Source: Granulicella aggregans
Lineage (GTDB): Bacteria; Acidobacteriota; Terriglobia; Terriglobales; Acidobacteriaceae
Direction of reading: 5' to 3'
NCBI RefSeq assembly: GCF_025685565.1
Contig: NZ_JAGSYE010000001.1
Span: 124,001-188,000 of the forward strand
DNA length: 64,000 nt
Shown: piece by piece, positions 34,372-42,295 of the stretch
Layout: the number at the start of each line of letters is the position of its first letter
How positions within the stretch are numbered: position 1 is the stretch's first letter
Position numbers and translations under genes: made by a program
Notes under the pieces: model-generated
What the model was told of the DNA's origin: nothing
Databases searched by the model: none
Seen by the model: only the letters and a program-made list of their open reading frames with translations

Positions 34372-35496
34372 TTAGATCACCTCCAGATCGGCCTGCAGGC
34401 CGCCTGATGCTTTGATTGCCTGCAGAATGGCCACGATGTCGCGTGAAGTCGCACCGATCGCGTGAAGCCCGCGGATCAAGTCGTCCACATTGGCCCCGTT
34501 GTCCAACCGAATCGATTGCGCGGGAAGGTCTTTCACAGCCACTGTAGAGTTCGCCAACGGCGTCGTCGTTCCCGTCCTGCTGCCCGGCAGGGGCTGCGAG
34601 ACCTCAAAGGTCGTCTCGACCTGGATACTCAGGCTGCCATGAAGCACCGAGACCGGCGACAGCGTCACGTTGCCGCCCATTACGATCGTTCCGGTTCTCT
34701 CGTTGATGACCACCTTCGCCGGCGAATGGAAGTTGATCGAAAGCGCCTGTACCTGCGCGATCAGCAGTGGAACAGAACTCGTCCCGCTTCCCTTCACATC
34801 GATCTGGACCGCTCGGTCGTCCAGTTGGGTTGCAATCGGATTGTGAAACTCTTTATTGATCACGTCGGCCATATCTTTTGTCGCCGTGAAGTCGGGATTC
34901 CGAAGAACGAACGAGACGGTATGGAACTGGCTCAGGTCCACCTGCGCCTCGCGCTCCACAATGGCCCCGCCGGGAATTCTGCCTGTAGTGGGATGATTCA
35001 CTGTCTTGACATTGCCCAATGAGCCCTCCGTGTAACCACCGAGCGTCAGCGGTCCCTGCGCCTCCGCATAGACCTGGCCATCGGGGCCCCGCAAGGATGT
35101 CATCAATAGGACGCCACCTTCGAGGCTCTTCGCGTCTCCCGCAGAGGAGACGGTGATATCGAGCTTCATGCCGTTTCGCGCGAACGCCGGCAAGGACGCC
35201 GTGATGAAGACCGCCGCCACATTCTTGACCACCACCTGCGCCGGAGAGATCTGCACCCCCATGCGCTTCATCGCATTGGCCAGTGTCTGCACCGTGAAGA
35301 ATGTCTGCTGCGTGTCGCCCGTCAAATGCAGTCCGACAACCAGGCCGTAACCCACCAGCTGGTTGTCGCGAACACCCTCGACATCCGCGATGTCGCGCAG
35401 CAGCACCTTGTGGTCCGTGGCGCTCGCTGCGGCCGGGAGGCAAGCCACCTGGGCCAACAAACAGAGACAAACGAAGTAGGATAAAAGCCGTCGCAT
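34372..35496 (-). CDS. flgI: Flagellar P-ring protein FlgI
   Basis: A 374-residue FlgI with a signal peptide (RRLLSYFVCLCLLAQ, cleavage after the alanine-rich AAASA). The family opening VLLRDIADVEGVRDNQLVGY and GLVVGLHLTGD is intact, as is the C-terminal DNGANVDDLIRGLHAIGATS. It builds the periplasmic ring around the rod, which fits a diderm cell. I start at 35496; a longer frame to 35562 would overlap flgH. Confidence 0.95.
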   Translation of the reverse strand: MRRLLSYFVCLCLLAQVACLPAAASATDHKVLLRDIADVEGVRDNQLVGYGLVVGLHLTGDTQQTFFTVQTLANAMKRMGVQISPAQVVVKNVAAVFITASLPAFARNGMKLDITVSSAGDAKSLEGGVLLMTSLRGPDGQVYAEAQGPLTLGGYTEGSLGNVKTVNHPTTGRIPGGAIVEREAQVDLSQFHTVSFVLRNPDFTATKDMADVINKEFHNPIATQLDDRAVQIDVKGSGTSSVPLLIAQVQALSINFHSPAKVVINERTGTIVMGGNVTLSPVSVLHGSLSIQVETTFEVSQPLPGSRTGTTTPLANSTVAVKDLPAQSIRLDNGANVDDLIRGLHAIGATSRDIVAILQAIKASGGLQADLEVI

Positions 35497-35543
35497 CAAG
35501 TGTTGCCCCACAAACGAGGTTGAAAGAGTTGAGTTCACAGGAA

Positions 35544-36260
35544 TCAAAAGCCGAAGAGCCAAAGAACGGTGCGGGTAAGGATGTTCGGCGGACGAACGCT
35601 GTCCGAGATAATCCCCTTACCCTTCATCTCGATCTCGAGGTTGCCAAGGGCAGCCGACGGGATGGTATTCGCGGAGCTGATATCGCCCGGTCTTACAATC
35701 CCACGAATAATCAGGTCCTCGTGCTGGTTGTTCATCGCGATCTTGCGCTCTGCCTCGATCACCATGTTTCCGTTCGCCAGCACAGCGATGATCTGACCCG
35801 TTAGGTTCGTCGAGAACGTCGTATTAGAAGAGGTCGCGCCCGAGCCCTTCAAGGTAGTGGCGGAGTTAGCGGTCAGCAATGGATTGAGACCCTTGGTGGC
35901 GATGTCGCCAACAAGTCCTGAGATTCCGGATGTCGTGTTGAAAGCCCGCGAGCTGTTCACATCGCCGCTCTGTGCGGCAGTCGTCTGCACCGAGACCTGG
36001 ACGATGATGGTGTCGTTCACGTTGCGCGCCCGATAGTCCGACGAAAGATCCCCGAGCGCATTCGCGGCCGACCATATACTGCCGACGGTCTTCGGATTCG
36101 GCGGAGGCATGTACTGCTCATTCAGGTGAGTGAGATAGTCTGCGCGCAGCTCCTGAGAGTTCTTCTTGACCGGCTTGATCCCGGCGTTCGCAGAGAGTGC
36201 ACTCATCGCGAAGACCTGCATCACAACGAGGCTGCGAATAGGTAAGGAAAATCTGGTCAT
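35544..36260 (-). CDS. flgH: Flagellar L-ring protein FlgH, no lipobox cysteine
   Basis: A 238-residue FlgH. The family features GSIWSAANALGDLSSDYRAR, VNDTIIVQV and the C-terminal LIIRGIVRPGDISSANTIPS are clear. It forms the outer-membrane ring. FlgH is normally a lipoprotein, but here the signal peptide (MTRFSLPIRSLVVMQVFAMS, then ALSANAG) has no cysteine, so it should be cut by signal peptidase I. The start overlaps the flgA stop (ATGA). Confidence 0.92.
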   Translation of the reverse strand: MTRFSLPIRSLVVMQVFAMSALSANAGIKPVKKNSQELRADYLTHLNEQYMPPPNPKTVGSIWSAANALGDLSSDYRARNVNDTIIVQVSVQTTAAQSGDVNSSRAFNTTSGISGLVGDIATKGLNPLLTANSATTLKGSGATSSNTTFSTNLTGQIIAVLANGNMVIEAERKIAMNNQHEDLIIRGIVRPGDISSANTIPSAALGNLEIEMKGKGIISDSVRPPNILTRTVLWLFGF

Positions 36261-36922
36261 TGCGATAGCTCTCCTTTCAAGAGAGTCGGTGTCACCACCT
36301 CAGCGACATAGGTCTGTTTATGATCGGGCGAAGAGACCCGGACGCGGCTACCCGGCCTGCCTGCCTGCAGGGATACCACCTCGATCCGTATATGAATTCG
36401 ATCTGCATCGAATACCAACGTGGCAGGCGCTCCGGCACGCAGGATCGCAACATCTTTCACGGGAGCAGGCTTCGGCGAACTGTCGGGTACGCCCGTCTGG
36501 CTCGCAGTCTCTGAGCTCTGCCCCGCCACGACCCGCGCCGACTTCACGTCACGCAACTGGGTCACATCGACCGCATCAGGAAACTTCACTTCTGCAAAAA
36601 ACGGAATGCACTCGCTATGGTCTTTGCACACGAGACGCAGCCGAGCTGCATGATGCCCGATCGAAGTGAGAGACTCCACCTCCAGAACCGCATTCGACGT
36701 CGATGACGTAAACGACGCAGGGAGCTTGACCTCAACCCCTTCGACCGGCAGCGAAGCCGAGACCATCGCCCGCGTCACCTGCGAGGCAGCGATCGCGAAG
36801 CGTGTGGACGGCGCCTGCGCCGAAGACGAGATGGCGAGACCAAGTGGACCGAGGCCGATTGCGGCATAGATGAAGATCTCGGACCACCTGAATCCTGTTC
36901 GATGGATGACCTGTTGCGTCAT
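36257..36922 (-). CDS. flgA: P-ring assembly chaperone FlgA
   Basis: A 221-residue FlgA. A signal-peptide-like hydrophobic stretch spans residues 14-35. The C-terminal SAF/ChapFlgA domain includes ILRAGAPATLVFDADRIHIR and GRPGSRVRVSSPDHKQTYVA. It helps FlgI assemble in the periplasm. AGGAA precedes the ATG. It lies between flgG and flgH, a common order in delta-proteobacteria-type clusters. Confidence 0.88.
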   Translation of the reverse strand: MTQQVIHRTGFRWSEIFIYAAIGLGPLGLAISSSAQAPSTRFAIAASQVTRAMVSASLPVEGVEVKLPASFTSSTSNAVLEVESLTSIGHHAARLRLVCKDHSECIPFFAEVKFPDAVDVTQLRDVKSARVVAGQSSETASQTGVPDSSPKPAPVKDVAILRAGAPATLVFDADRIHIRIEVVSLQAGRPGSRVRVSSPDHKQTYVAEVVTPTLLKGELSQ

Positions 36923-36931
36923 GGCTGCTTC

Positions 36932-37723
36932 CTATTGCGAGAGTTGGTTCAACTGTTGAAGCATCTCGTCGGCTGCTTTCACAACCCGCGAGTTGGACTC
37001 ATAAGACCGCTGCGCAACGATCATCTGCACAAACTGATCGACCACGCTGACGTTGGACTCTTCAAGCACGCCCTGCTGAATGGTGCCGAGACCCTCCGAA
37101 CCGCCCGGTGTCCCAATCGTCGGATCACCAGACGCGGTCGTCGCCAGATACATGTTGTTGCCAACGCTGTTCAGGCCGCCCGGATTGACAAACGTCGCAA
37201 GCTGAATCTGCCCTACGTTCGTCGCCTGCGTCGTTCCCGGTTGCGTCACACTGACCGTGCCATCACTGCCAATCGTCACGTTCGTCGCATTCGGGGGAAT
37301 CGTGATCGAAGGCTGAAGCGGATTCCCGTCGCTGGTAGAGATCACTCCCTGCGAGCTCAACTGAAATGAACCGGATCTCTGATAGCCCGTCTGCCCGTTC
37401 GGCAGAAGAACCTGGAAGAACCCGTTGCCGGAGATCGCCATGTCGAGCGGATTGCCCGTCGTATTGAAGTCTCCCTGCGTCTGGATCGTCTCCGTCGAGG
37501 TCGGCCGAACACCAAGTCCAACCTGCAATCCGGAGGCATTCGTCGTCTGCGACGTCGCTGCCGATCCCGGAGCGGTCGTGCTCTGGTAAAGCATGTCGGA
37601 GAAGGCAACCCGCCGCTGCTGGAAGCCGGTGGTGCTGGAGTTGGCGAGGTTGTTCGCGATGTTGTCCAGGTTCATCTGCTGAGCCGTCATGCCGCTGGCA
37701 GCTGTATAAAGCGCACGAATCAT
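36932..37723 (-). CDS. flgG: Distal rod protein FlgG
   Basis: A 263-residue FlgG of normal length. The start MIRALYTAASGMTAQQMNLD plus NIANNLANSSTTGFQQRRV and the end QMIVAQRSYESNSRVVKAAD are textbook. It forms the distal rod that passes through the P and L rings. It follows flgF after 30 bp with an AGGAA ribosome site. Confidence 0.97.
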   Translation of the reverse strand: MIRALYTAASGMTAQQMNLDNIANNLANSSTTGFQQRRVAFSDMLYQSTTAPGSAATSQTTNASGLQVGLGVRPTSTETIQTQGDFNTTGNPLDMAISGNGFFQVLLPNGQTGYQRSGSFQLSSQGVISTSDGNPLQPSITIPPNATNVTIGSDGTVSVTQPGTTQATNVGQIQLATFVNPGGLNSVGNNMYLATTASGDPTIGTPGGSEGLGTIQQGVLEESNVSVVDQFVQMIVAQRSYESNSRVVKAADEMLQQLNQLSQ

Positions 37724-37753
37724 CGGTGTTTCCTTTCAGGTAGAAACTATCGG

Positions 37754-38497
37754 TTAGCTAACGCGAGGAATGTCCTGCGCTGCGGTCTTATCGATCTCTG
37801 AGTCAATCATGGTCAGGGCATGGCGCATGCCTTCCATCGCACGCTGCGCATTGATCAGCTCCACCACGCTCGAGACCGGGTTCACGTTCGAGCCCTCCAG
37901 AGAGCCCTGCCGCACCTGCGAAAGCGGCGAATCCACCACATCCTTCTGCGGCACGGTGTAGTAAGTCGCGCCCAGGCTCTGCGGATCTGCCGTCGGCGTA
38001 AACTCCACGACCTTCAGCTTGCCGGCAATCGCTCCGTCTGTGGAGACGGTCCCGTCTGCACTCACGGTAACGACTGCTCCCTTGGGAATGTTTATAGGTC
38101 CGCTTGCACCCACGACGGGATCCCCTGTAGATGTAACCAGCTGTCCGGCGGTCGATACCTGGAAGCTGCCGTTACGGGTATAGGCCGTGGCACCCGTCGT
38201 CGTCTGTACTTGAAAGAAGCCCGGTCCATCGATACCAAGATCAAGCTCATTGCCGGTGTGCTGAAGAGATCCTGCCTGCAGGTCGAGCTTGGAGTTACCC
38301 AGCAGGCCATAGCTGTTCGTCACCACATTGAGTTGCGAATTCAATTGCTGCCCCGCACCCGCGAGCACCGAACTAAAGGTCGTATGCCTTTGGCGAAATC
38401 CGCTGGTGCTGCTGTTCGCCATGTTGTTGGCGATCGTGTCCAGGGCGTCCGTGCGTGCCATCAGGGCCGTGCATGCTGCGTAAAGTCCGCTATCCAT
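37754..38497 (-). CDS. flgF: Proximal rod protein FlgF
   Basis: A 247-residue FlgF: MDSGLYAACTALMARTDALD with TIANNMANSSTSGFRQRHT at the start and VSSVVELINAQRAMEGMRHA near the end. I start at 38497 behind GAGGA; the open frame continues to 38647 but crosses a sigma-54 promoter. It is the first gene of the rod/ring/junction operon running to flgL. Confidence 0.94.
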   Translation of the reverse strand: MDSGLYAACTALMARTDALDTIANNMANSSTSGFRQRHTTFSSVLAGAGQQLNSQLNVVTNSYGLLGNSKLDLQAGSLQHTGNELDLGIDGPGFFQVQTTTGATAYTRNGSFQVSTAGQLVTSTGDPVVGASGPINIPKGAVVTVSADGTVSTDGAIAGKLKVVEFTPTADPQSLGATYYTVPQKDVVDSPLSQVRQGSLEGSNVNPVSSVVELINAQRAMEGMRHALTMIDSEIDKTAAQDIPRVS

Positions 38498-38520
38498 GAA
38501 GAATCCTCGCTTGACTCTGT

Positions 38521-38537
38521 TGCAACGAAGATGCCAA
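38521..38537 (-). promoter_or_regulatory. Sigma-54 promoter of flgF operon
   Basis: Minus strand reads TTGGCATCTTCGTTGCA: GG-N10-GC with a perfect TTGCA -12 box. Predicted start near 38510, 13 nt before the flgF ATG and just ahead of its ribosome site. Confidence 0.8.
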
Positions 38538-38542
38538 ATCGA

Positions 38543-38582
38543 ACGGCACATTTTGCCTAGTTTTGTGGATGAATTTTGCCTT
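38543..38582 (-). promoter_or_regulatory. Possible activator sites upstream of flgF
   Basis: The half-site (T/A)AGGCAAAAT occurs twice in direct orientation (38550-38559 and 38573-38582), the first within an imperfect dyad TAGGCAAAATGTGCCGT. It resembles the dyads upstream of fliK. Confidence 0.4.
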
Positions 38583-38931
38583 GAATCTTGGCAACTAAGG
38601 GGAAGATGAGAAGCCCCGGACCGGGGCGTAACCCGAAGGTGTAACAAGCGCTCTCATGCGATTCAAAGAAGAATTACCCGCGTAACTCCAGGCCCAATGC
38701 TTCCCGGCCGCTTCCGAACTTGTTGCAACACCCGGCTCTGCTTAAGGGTACGGCTTCAGCCGCGCCGCAAATGCTCTATTCTGCAATTCGGCTTTAGTCT
38801 CTGGGGTACGGTTTGTCGTTCTATCTCGGCCTTGTTCAACAAGCTCTCAGCCAACCTCTGCTCAAGTCCAACTGCGGAGGCAAGGCACCCTCTCTACTCA
38901 TCGAGACCCTGGCTTCCGGGTGAGCCAAGGC

Positions 38932-39609
38932 CTAAGGAGTCGGCCGCTGAGTAAGCTGGTCGGCGCGATCCAGGATCTCTCGCCACTTGGTTGTCTCCGC
39001 ATCTTCATGGCGCTCCTTGGAAGCAGAGAGCACGCAATCGGGGAGGTTCCAGTGGAACGCCAGCATGACCCCGAGCGCATCATCCTCATCGCTGGTGGAG
39101 GTATTGATGTTCCATCCCAGAATCTGAGGAATCGTTCCAAGCCGATGGAGCAGCCCGACGAGGTACGCTTCTTCCGGAGAGAATCCTTCGCTCTGTCTCG
39201 CCAGCTCACGCGCATGCTCAGCACGCATCCGCCGGAACTGCCACTCCTCGGCATAGGTCTCAGACTCGGAATCAGAATCGTTGGGAGCGCAGACTACCTG
39301 GTGGCAACGGGCCGCGCTAAGACTCACGATGCAGTCTTCGATCCTGTCCGGCCGGCCATCCGTGGCACTAAACTCGCGCCCAACTGTTCTTAGAATCTGT
39401 AGTGTCGCGCCCACGTCGGCGAGGATCACTTCGGTGACTGCCTTCAGATCAACGACCGGGTCGTTGAGCAGAAGCTCAAGCTGCAACCTTGTCGTCGTCA
39501 GTATCGGCAGACCAGGAAGGATGTCTGCAACGGACTGCGCATAGGCATCGACAGAGTATCTTGGCGGGGCTGTCACACCACGGTCTCTGCTCTTCGGCTC
39601 GTGATGCAT
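38932..39609 (-). CDS. HDOD-domain protein
   Basis: A 225-residue protein with HDOD-domain features: LPGLPILTTTRLQLELLLND, then VTEVILADVGATLQILRTVG, and the helix EEAYLVGLLHRLGTIPQILG. HDOD proteins are degenerate HD-type output or scaffold proteins tied to c-di-GMP, chemotaxis or cell-cycle signalling; the catalytic HD pair is not evident. It has a sigma-28-type promoter 25-60 bp upstream, so it should be expressed with flagellin. That makes a role in motility control likely. Confidence 0.75.
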   Translation of the reverse strand: MHHEPKSRDRGVTAPPRYSVDAYAQSVADILPGLPILTTTRLQLELLLNDPVVDLKAVTEVILADVGATLQILRTVGREFSATDGRPDRIEDCIVSLSAARCHQVVCAPNDSDSESETYAEEWQFRRMRAEHARELARQSEGFSPEEAYLVGLLHRLGTIPQILGWNINTSTSDEDDALGVMLAFHWNLPDCVLSASKERHEDAETTKWREILDRADQLTQRPTP

Positions 39610-39641
39610 AGTGGAGTCTGTCCCTCTTACTGGTCACTTGC

Positions 39642-39669
39642 ATATCGGCAAAAAACAGTCGACATTTCA
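39642..39669 (-). promoter_or_regulatory. Sigma-28 promoter of the HDOD gene
   Basis: Minus strand has TGAA (39666-39669), 16 nt, GCCGATAT (39642-39649). Predicted leader about 25 nt. Same layout as the fliC and flgM promoters. Confidence 0.65.
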
Positions 39670-39708
39670 GCGCCCCAGCAAGCGCTCTTTTGTGCGCTAA
39701 GTCGAGTC

Positions 39709-40491
39709 CTAAGCCATGAAGGGTTGAAGGACTTGCGTGACCCGCATCCCATAGTTGCCGTCGATGATGACAGCCTCTCCACGAGCTACGACTCTGCCGT
39801 CGAGGATCAACTCGATGGGCTCATCCACTTGGCGATCAAGCTCAACCACTGACCCGCTGGTCAACTCCAGCACCTCGCGAAGAGCGAGCTGTCGCTGTCC
39901 AAAGCGCAGCGTCACATTGAGCTCGACATCCATTACGAGATCGAGATTGGCCGCCTCTGCTTCGGCAACCTGGGGAAACACGAAGGGCGATGCCGCAGCA
40001 GCCTTGAGATCGGCGATGAGCTTCGCGCTCATGCAAAGATGGACCGCGACGCCGGACTCTTCGCCCTCGCCCTCGGGGCGGCAGTTCAGATGCAGCACTT
40101 GATGATCGCCGAGAACAGGGTTGTCCACCAACTCCAACTTGATGGAAACAGCCCCTGCCTTAGACAACGATTCTTCAAGCAGAGACACGCGGCCCTCAAG
40201 AGCGGACAATAGCCGGTTCTTCTGTGCCGTCGTATCGTCACTCACATCCCGGAACCTGAACCGCCCCAACATCGAGTAATAAACCCCGACGATCACATCC
40301 CCGGAACTCGCTCCACTGAAGCTGAAACGATATCCCACGGTCGCGGACGAGTCAGGCTTCTCGGACGACATCTCGTCGGCGGCCTTCACCTGCCACTGCG
40401 ACGTAGAGCTATCGGATAGCGCTGTATTCAGTGCGCTGCGGAACGCCTCAGCAATCAATCTTGTAGACTCCGGCATCTCAGTGACCTGCAT
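39709..40491 (-). CDS. fliN: Flagellar switch protein FliN, long form
   Basis: A 260-residue protein whose last 80 residues are a FliN/SpoA domain (NLDLVMDVELNVTLRFGQRQ, LTSGSVVELDRQVDEPIELI, then VNG-like LDGRVVARGEAVIIDGNYGM). The first 180 residues are a less conserved region comparable to the extra domain of FliY-type proteins. It belongs in the cytoplasmic switch ring with FliM, whose gene overlaps it by 14 bp. A second, short FliN-like gene lies at 47649. Confidence 0.88.
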   Translation of the reverse strand: MQVTEMPESTRLIAEAFRSALNTALSDSSTSQWQVKAADEMSSEKPDSSATVGYRFSFSGASSGDVIVGVYYSMLGRFRFRDVSDDTTAQKNRLLSALEGRVSLLEESLSKAGAVSIKLELVDNPVLGDHQVLHLNCRPEGEGEESGVAVHLCMSAKLIADLKAAAASPFVFPQVAEAEAANLDLVMDVELNVTLRFGQRQLALREVLELTSGSVVELDRQVDEPIELILDGRVVARGEAVIIDGNYGMRVTQVLQPFMA

Positions 40492-41440
40492 GGTTTAGCT
40501 CCTCAGTCTTCTCTGTTTCCTGCAGGCCTGTTTGGATACGCCGGCCCAACTGCATGGCTTTGTTGTTGCCCTGGCGGACGGGCAACGCTTCGTAGTAACT
40601 CTTTCCTTCGAGCATCACCTTTGCCGGATCGGATACAGCCGCCGACAACAGCAGCACGCTGCCCACTTCAATCGCTGCCACGTTACGCACCGGAACCCGC
40701 AGCCCGGTCAGTTCGCCGGCAAGTGAGAATTTGCAGTTGAGGATGCGCTTCCTGAGATCGGGCAACGGCTCAAAGCTCGAGCCCTTGCCGTTTGCGTAGT
40801 CTGCGCGCGTGCTGCGCACCAGGCTGCCGCCGAGCGGAGCAGGGAAAGCCATCGCAAGGGTACCCGTCATATTCGCCACATGAACGTCAAACTTGATATG
40901 CAGCACCTTCTCTGTCTGGGGAAAGATCCGGTGCGCGTAGTTCGGCTTAATGCACTTGCCGGGAGTAAGGGTGTACCCGGCAGCCTGCCAGACCCGCTCA
41001 ATCTCAGCGGCAATTAACGTGCCGACGCCTTCCATGATGTCTTCGTCGATCTCGGTGACTTCGCGCACAACCTCAACCATCTCTCCTGTTCCGCCAAGCA
41101 GCAGATCGGTCATGGTAAACATCAGGGGATTGTCGATCTCAAGCAGCACCGTGTTGGAGCTCGATTTCGTTGCACACGGCAGCATGTAACCGCCAGAGAC
41201 GCAGGCCAGCTTGAACTCGTCCATCGTCAACTGCTCCACCGAGGCAAACCGCACCTCGAGGCCAGTGCCCAGATAAACGTCCAGCGAGTTGGTAAGATAG
41301 CGCGCGACCAGCTCGTGCAGCGATGTGAGCGTGCGTGCGCTCTCATTCGAGAGCCGGCCCGCCGAACGAAAGTTGCACGGATGCACGGTCGGTCCGCTCG
41401 ACATCGTGCTTGCCGGAGTTTCTTGCTTCGTCGCGTTCAA
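40478..41440 (-). CDS. fliM: Flagellar switch protein FliM
   Basis: A 320-residue FliM. The middle domain has the GGxG loop in LLLGGTGEMVEVVREVTEID and the C-terminus a SpoA domain (LRVPVRNVAAIEVGSVLLLS). It links the switch ring to CheY-P. The typical N-terminal CheY-binding peptide is not obvious. The start is TTG at 41440, overlapping the fliA TGA (TTGA), with CAGGAG seven bases upstream. Confidence 0.92.
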   Translation of the reverse strand: MNATKQETPASTMSSGPTVHPCNFRSAGRLSNESARTLTSLHELVARYLTNSLDVYLGTGLEVRFASVEQLTMDEFKLACVSGGYMLPCATKSSSNTVLLEIDNPLMFTMTDLLLGGTGEMVEVVREVTEIDEDIMEGVGTLIAAEIERVWQAAGYTLTPGKCIKPNYAHRIFPQTEKVLHIKFDVHVANMTGTLAMAFPAPLGGSLVRSTRADYANGKGSSFEPLPDLRKRILNCKFSLAGELTGLRVPVRNVAAIEVGSVLLLSAAVSDPAKVMLEGKSYYEALPVRQGNNKAMQLGRRIQTGLQETEKTEELNHAGH

Positions 41441-42228
41441 CGTATGCTCCTGGCGCTCATCTCGACCAGATCATCGTGCGTCTTGGCCTCAAGCGAAGTT
41501 CTCAGCTTCAGCAGGGCTGCGGCGTGGATCTGCGAAACCCGCGAGATGGCGAGATCAACCACCTCGGCGACCTCGCGCATCGTCAACTCCTCTACGTAAT
41601 AGAGAGACAGAATCAACTGTTCGCGCTCAGAGAGCTCGCTCACAGCCTTGACCAGCCGCGCCTTCTCTTCCGTCTTGCGATAGGCCTCGAACGGGTTGTC
41701 CCACAGGCTGGCTGCGGATTCAATAAGGTCGACCGTGGCCCCGCCTTCGACGGAAGAAGCGACCTCCTGCCCCACGATGTAAAGAGAGCTCAGCTCCTTC
41801 TGAACGTCGTTCAACGCGGCCAGCGTGATGCCAAGCTCTGCCGCAACCTCTTCGTTGCGCGGGGAACGTCCCAGCGAAGACTCTAATTTTGTCGTCGCCT
41901 CGCTAATCTCGCGGCCCTTCCTTCTAATTCCGCGAGAACCCCAATCCAGTGCGCGAAGACTGTCGAGGATTGCGCCTTTGATGCGGAACTTGGCGAACGT
42001 ACTGAACTGGGCATTCTTGGTCGGATCGAAGCAGCGATACGCATCGAGCAGACCAAGCACCCCGGCGCTCACGAGGTCATCGAGCTCAACTTGCTGCGGC
42101 AGACGGTCCAAAATGCGCGATGCGATGTAGTGCACCTGCGGCAGCTCCTGCAGGATCATCTCGTTGCGAAGACTTATTTCGCCTGTCTCATCGGACAGAT
42201 TCTTGTACACCGTGTGAGCTAACGCCAT
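41437..42228 (-). CDS. fliA: Flagellar sigma-28 factor FliA
   Basis: A 263-residue FliA/WhiG-type sigma factor. Region 2 is DDLVSAGVLGLLDAYRCFDP with FSTFAKFRIKGAILDSLRAL. Region 3 is REISEATTKLESSLGRSPRN, and region 4 is SEREQLILSLYYVEELTMRE then VAEVVDLAISRVSQIHAAA. It should read the TGAA-N16-GYCGATA promoters found in this window and be held by FlgM. GGGAGG precedes the ATG. It lies 67 bp after flhA. Confidence 0.95.
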   Translation of the reverse strand: MALAHTVYKNLSDETGEISLRNEMILQELPQVHYIASRILDRLPQQVELDDLVSAGVLGLLDAYRCFDPTKNAQFSTFAKFRIKGAILDSLRALDWGSRGIRRKGREISEATTKLESSLGRSPRNEEVAAELGITLAALNDVQKELSSLYIVGQEVASSVEGGATVDLIESAASLWDNPFEAYRKTEEKARLVKAVSELSEREQLILSLYYVEELTMREVAEVVDLAISRVSQIHAAALLKLRTSLEAKTHDDLVEMSARSIR

Positions 42229-42295
42229 ATGCCTCCCTCAAGTCCAAACGCCAATCCTGCGGCGCAAAAAACAACTTCCAGCTTCACAAACAAAG

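Larger units (their letters stand above)
38498..38931. other. 434-bp region between flgF and the HDOD gene
   Basis: Contains the flgF sigma-54 promoter and its putative activator sites, and a GCCCC/GGGGC hairpin (38613-38627) that could end the HDOD transcript. The part from about 38650 to 38930 shows no gene or recognisable element. Confidence 0.5.

Noticed and set aside
38750..38830. Possible c-di-GMP riboswitch before flgF/HDOD
   Set aside because: No GEMM core sequences found; GC-rich text only.
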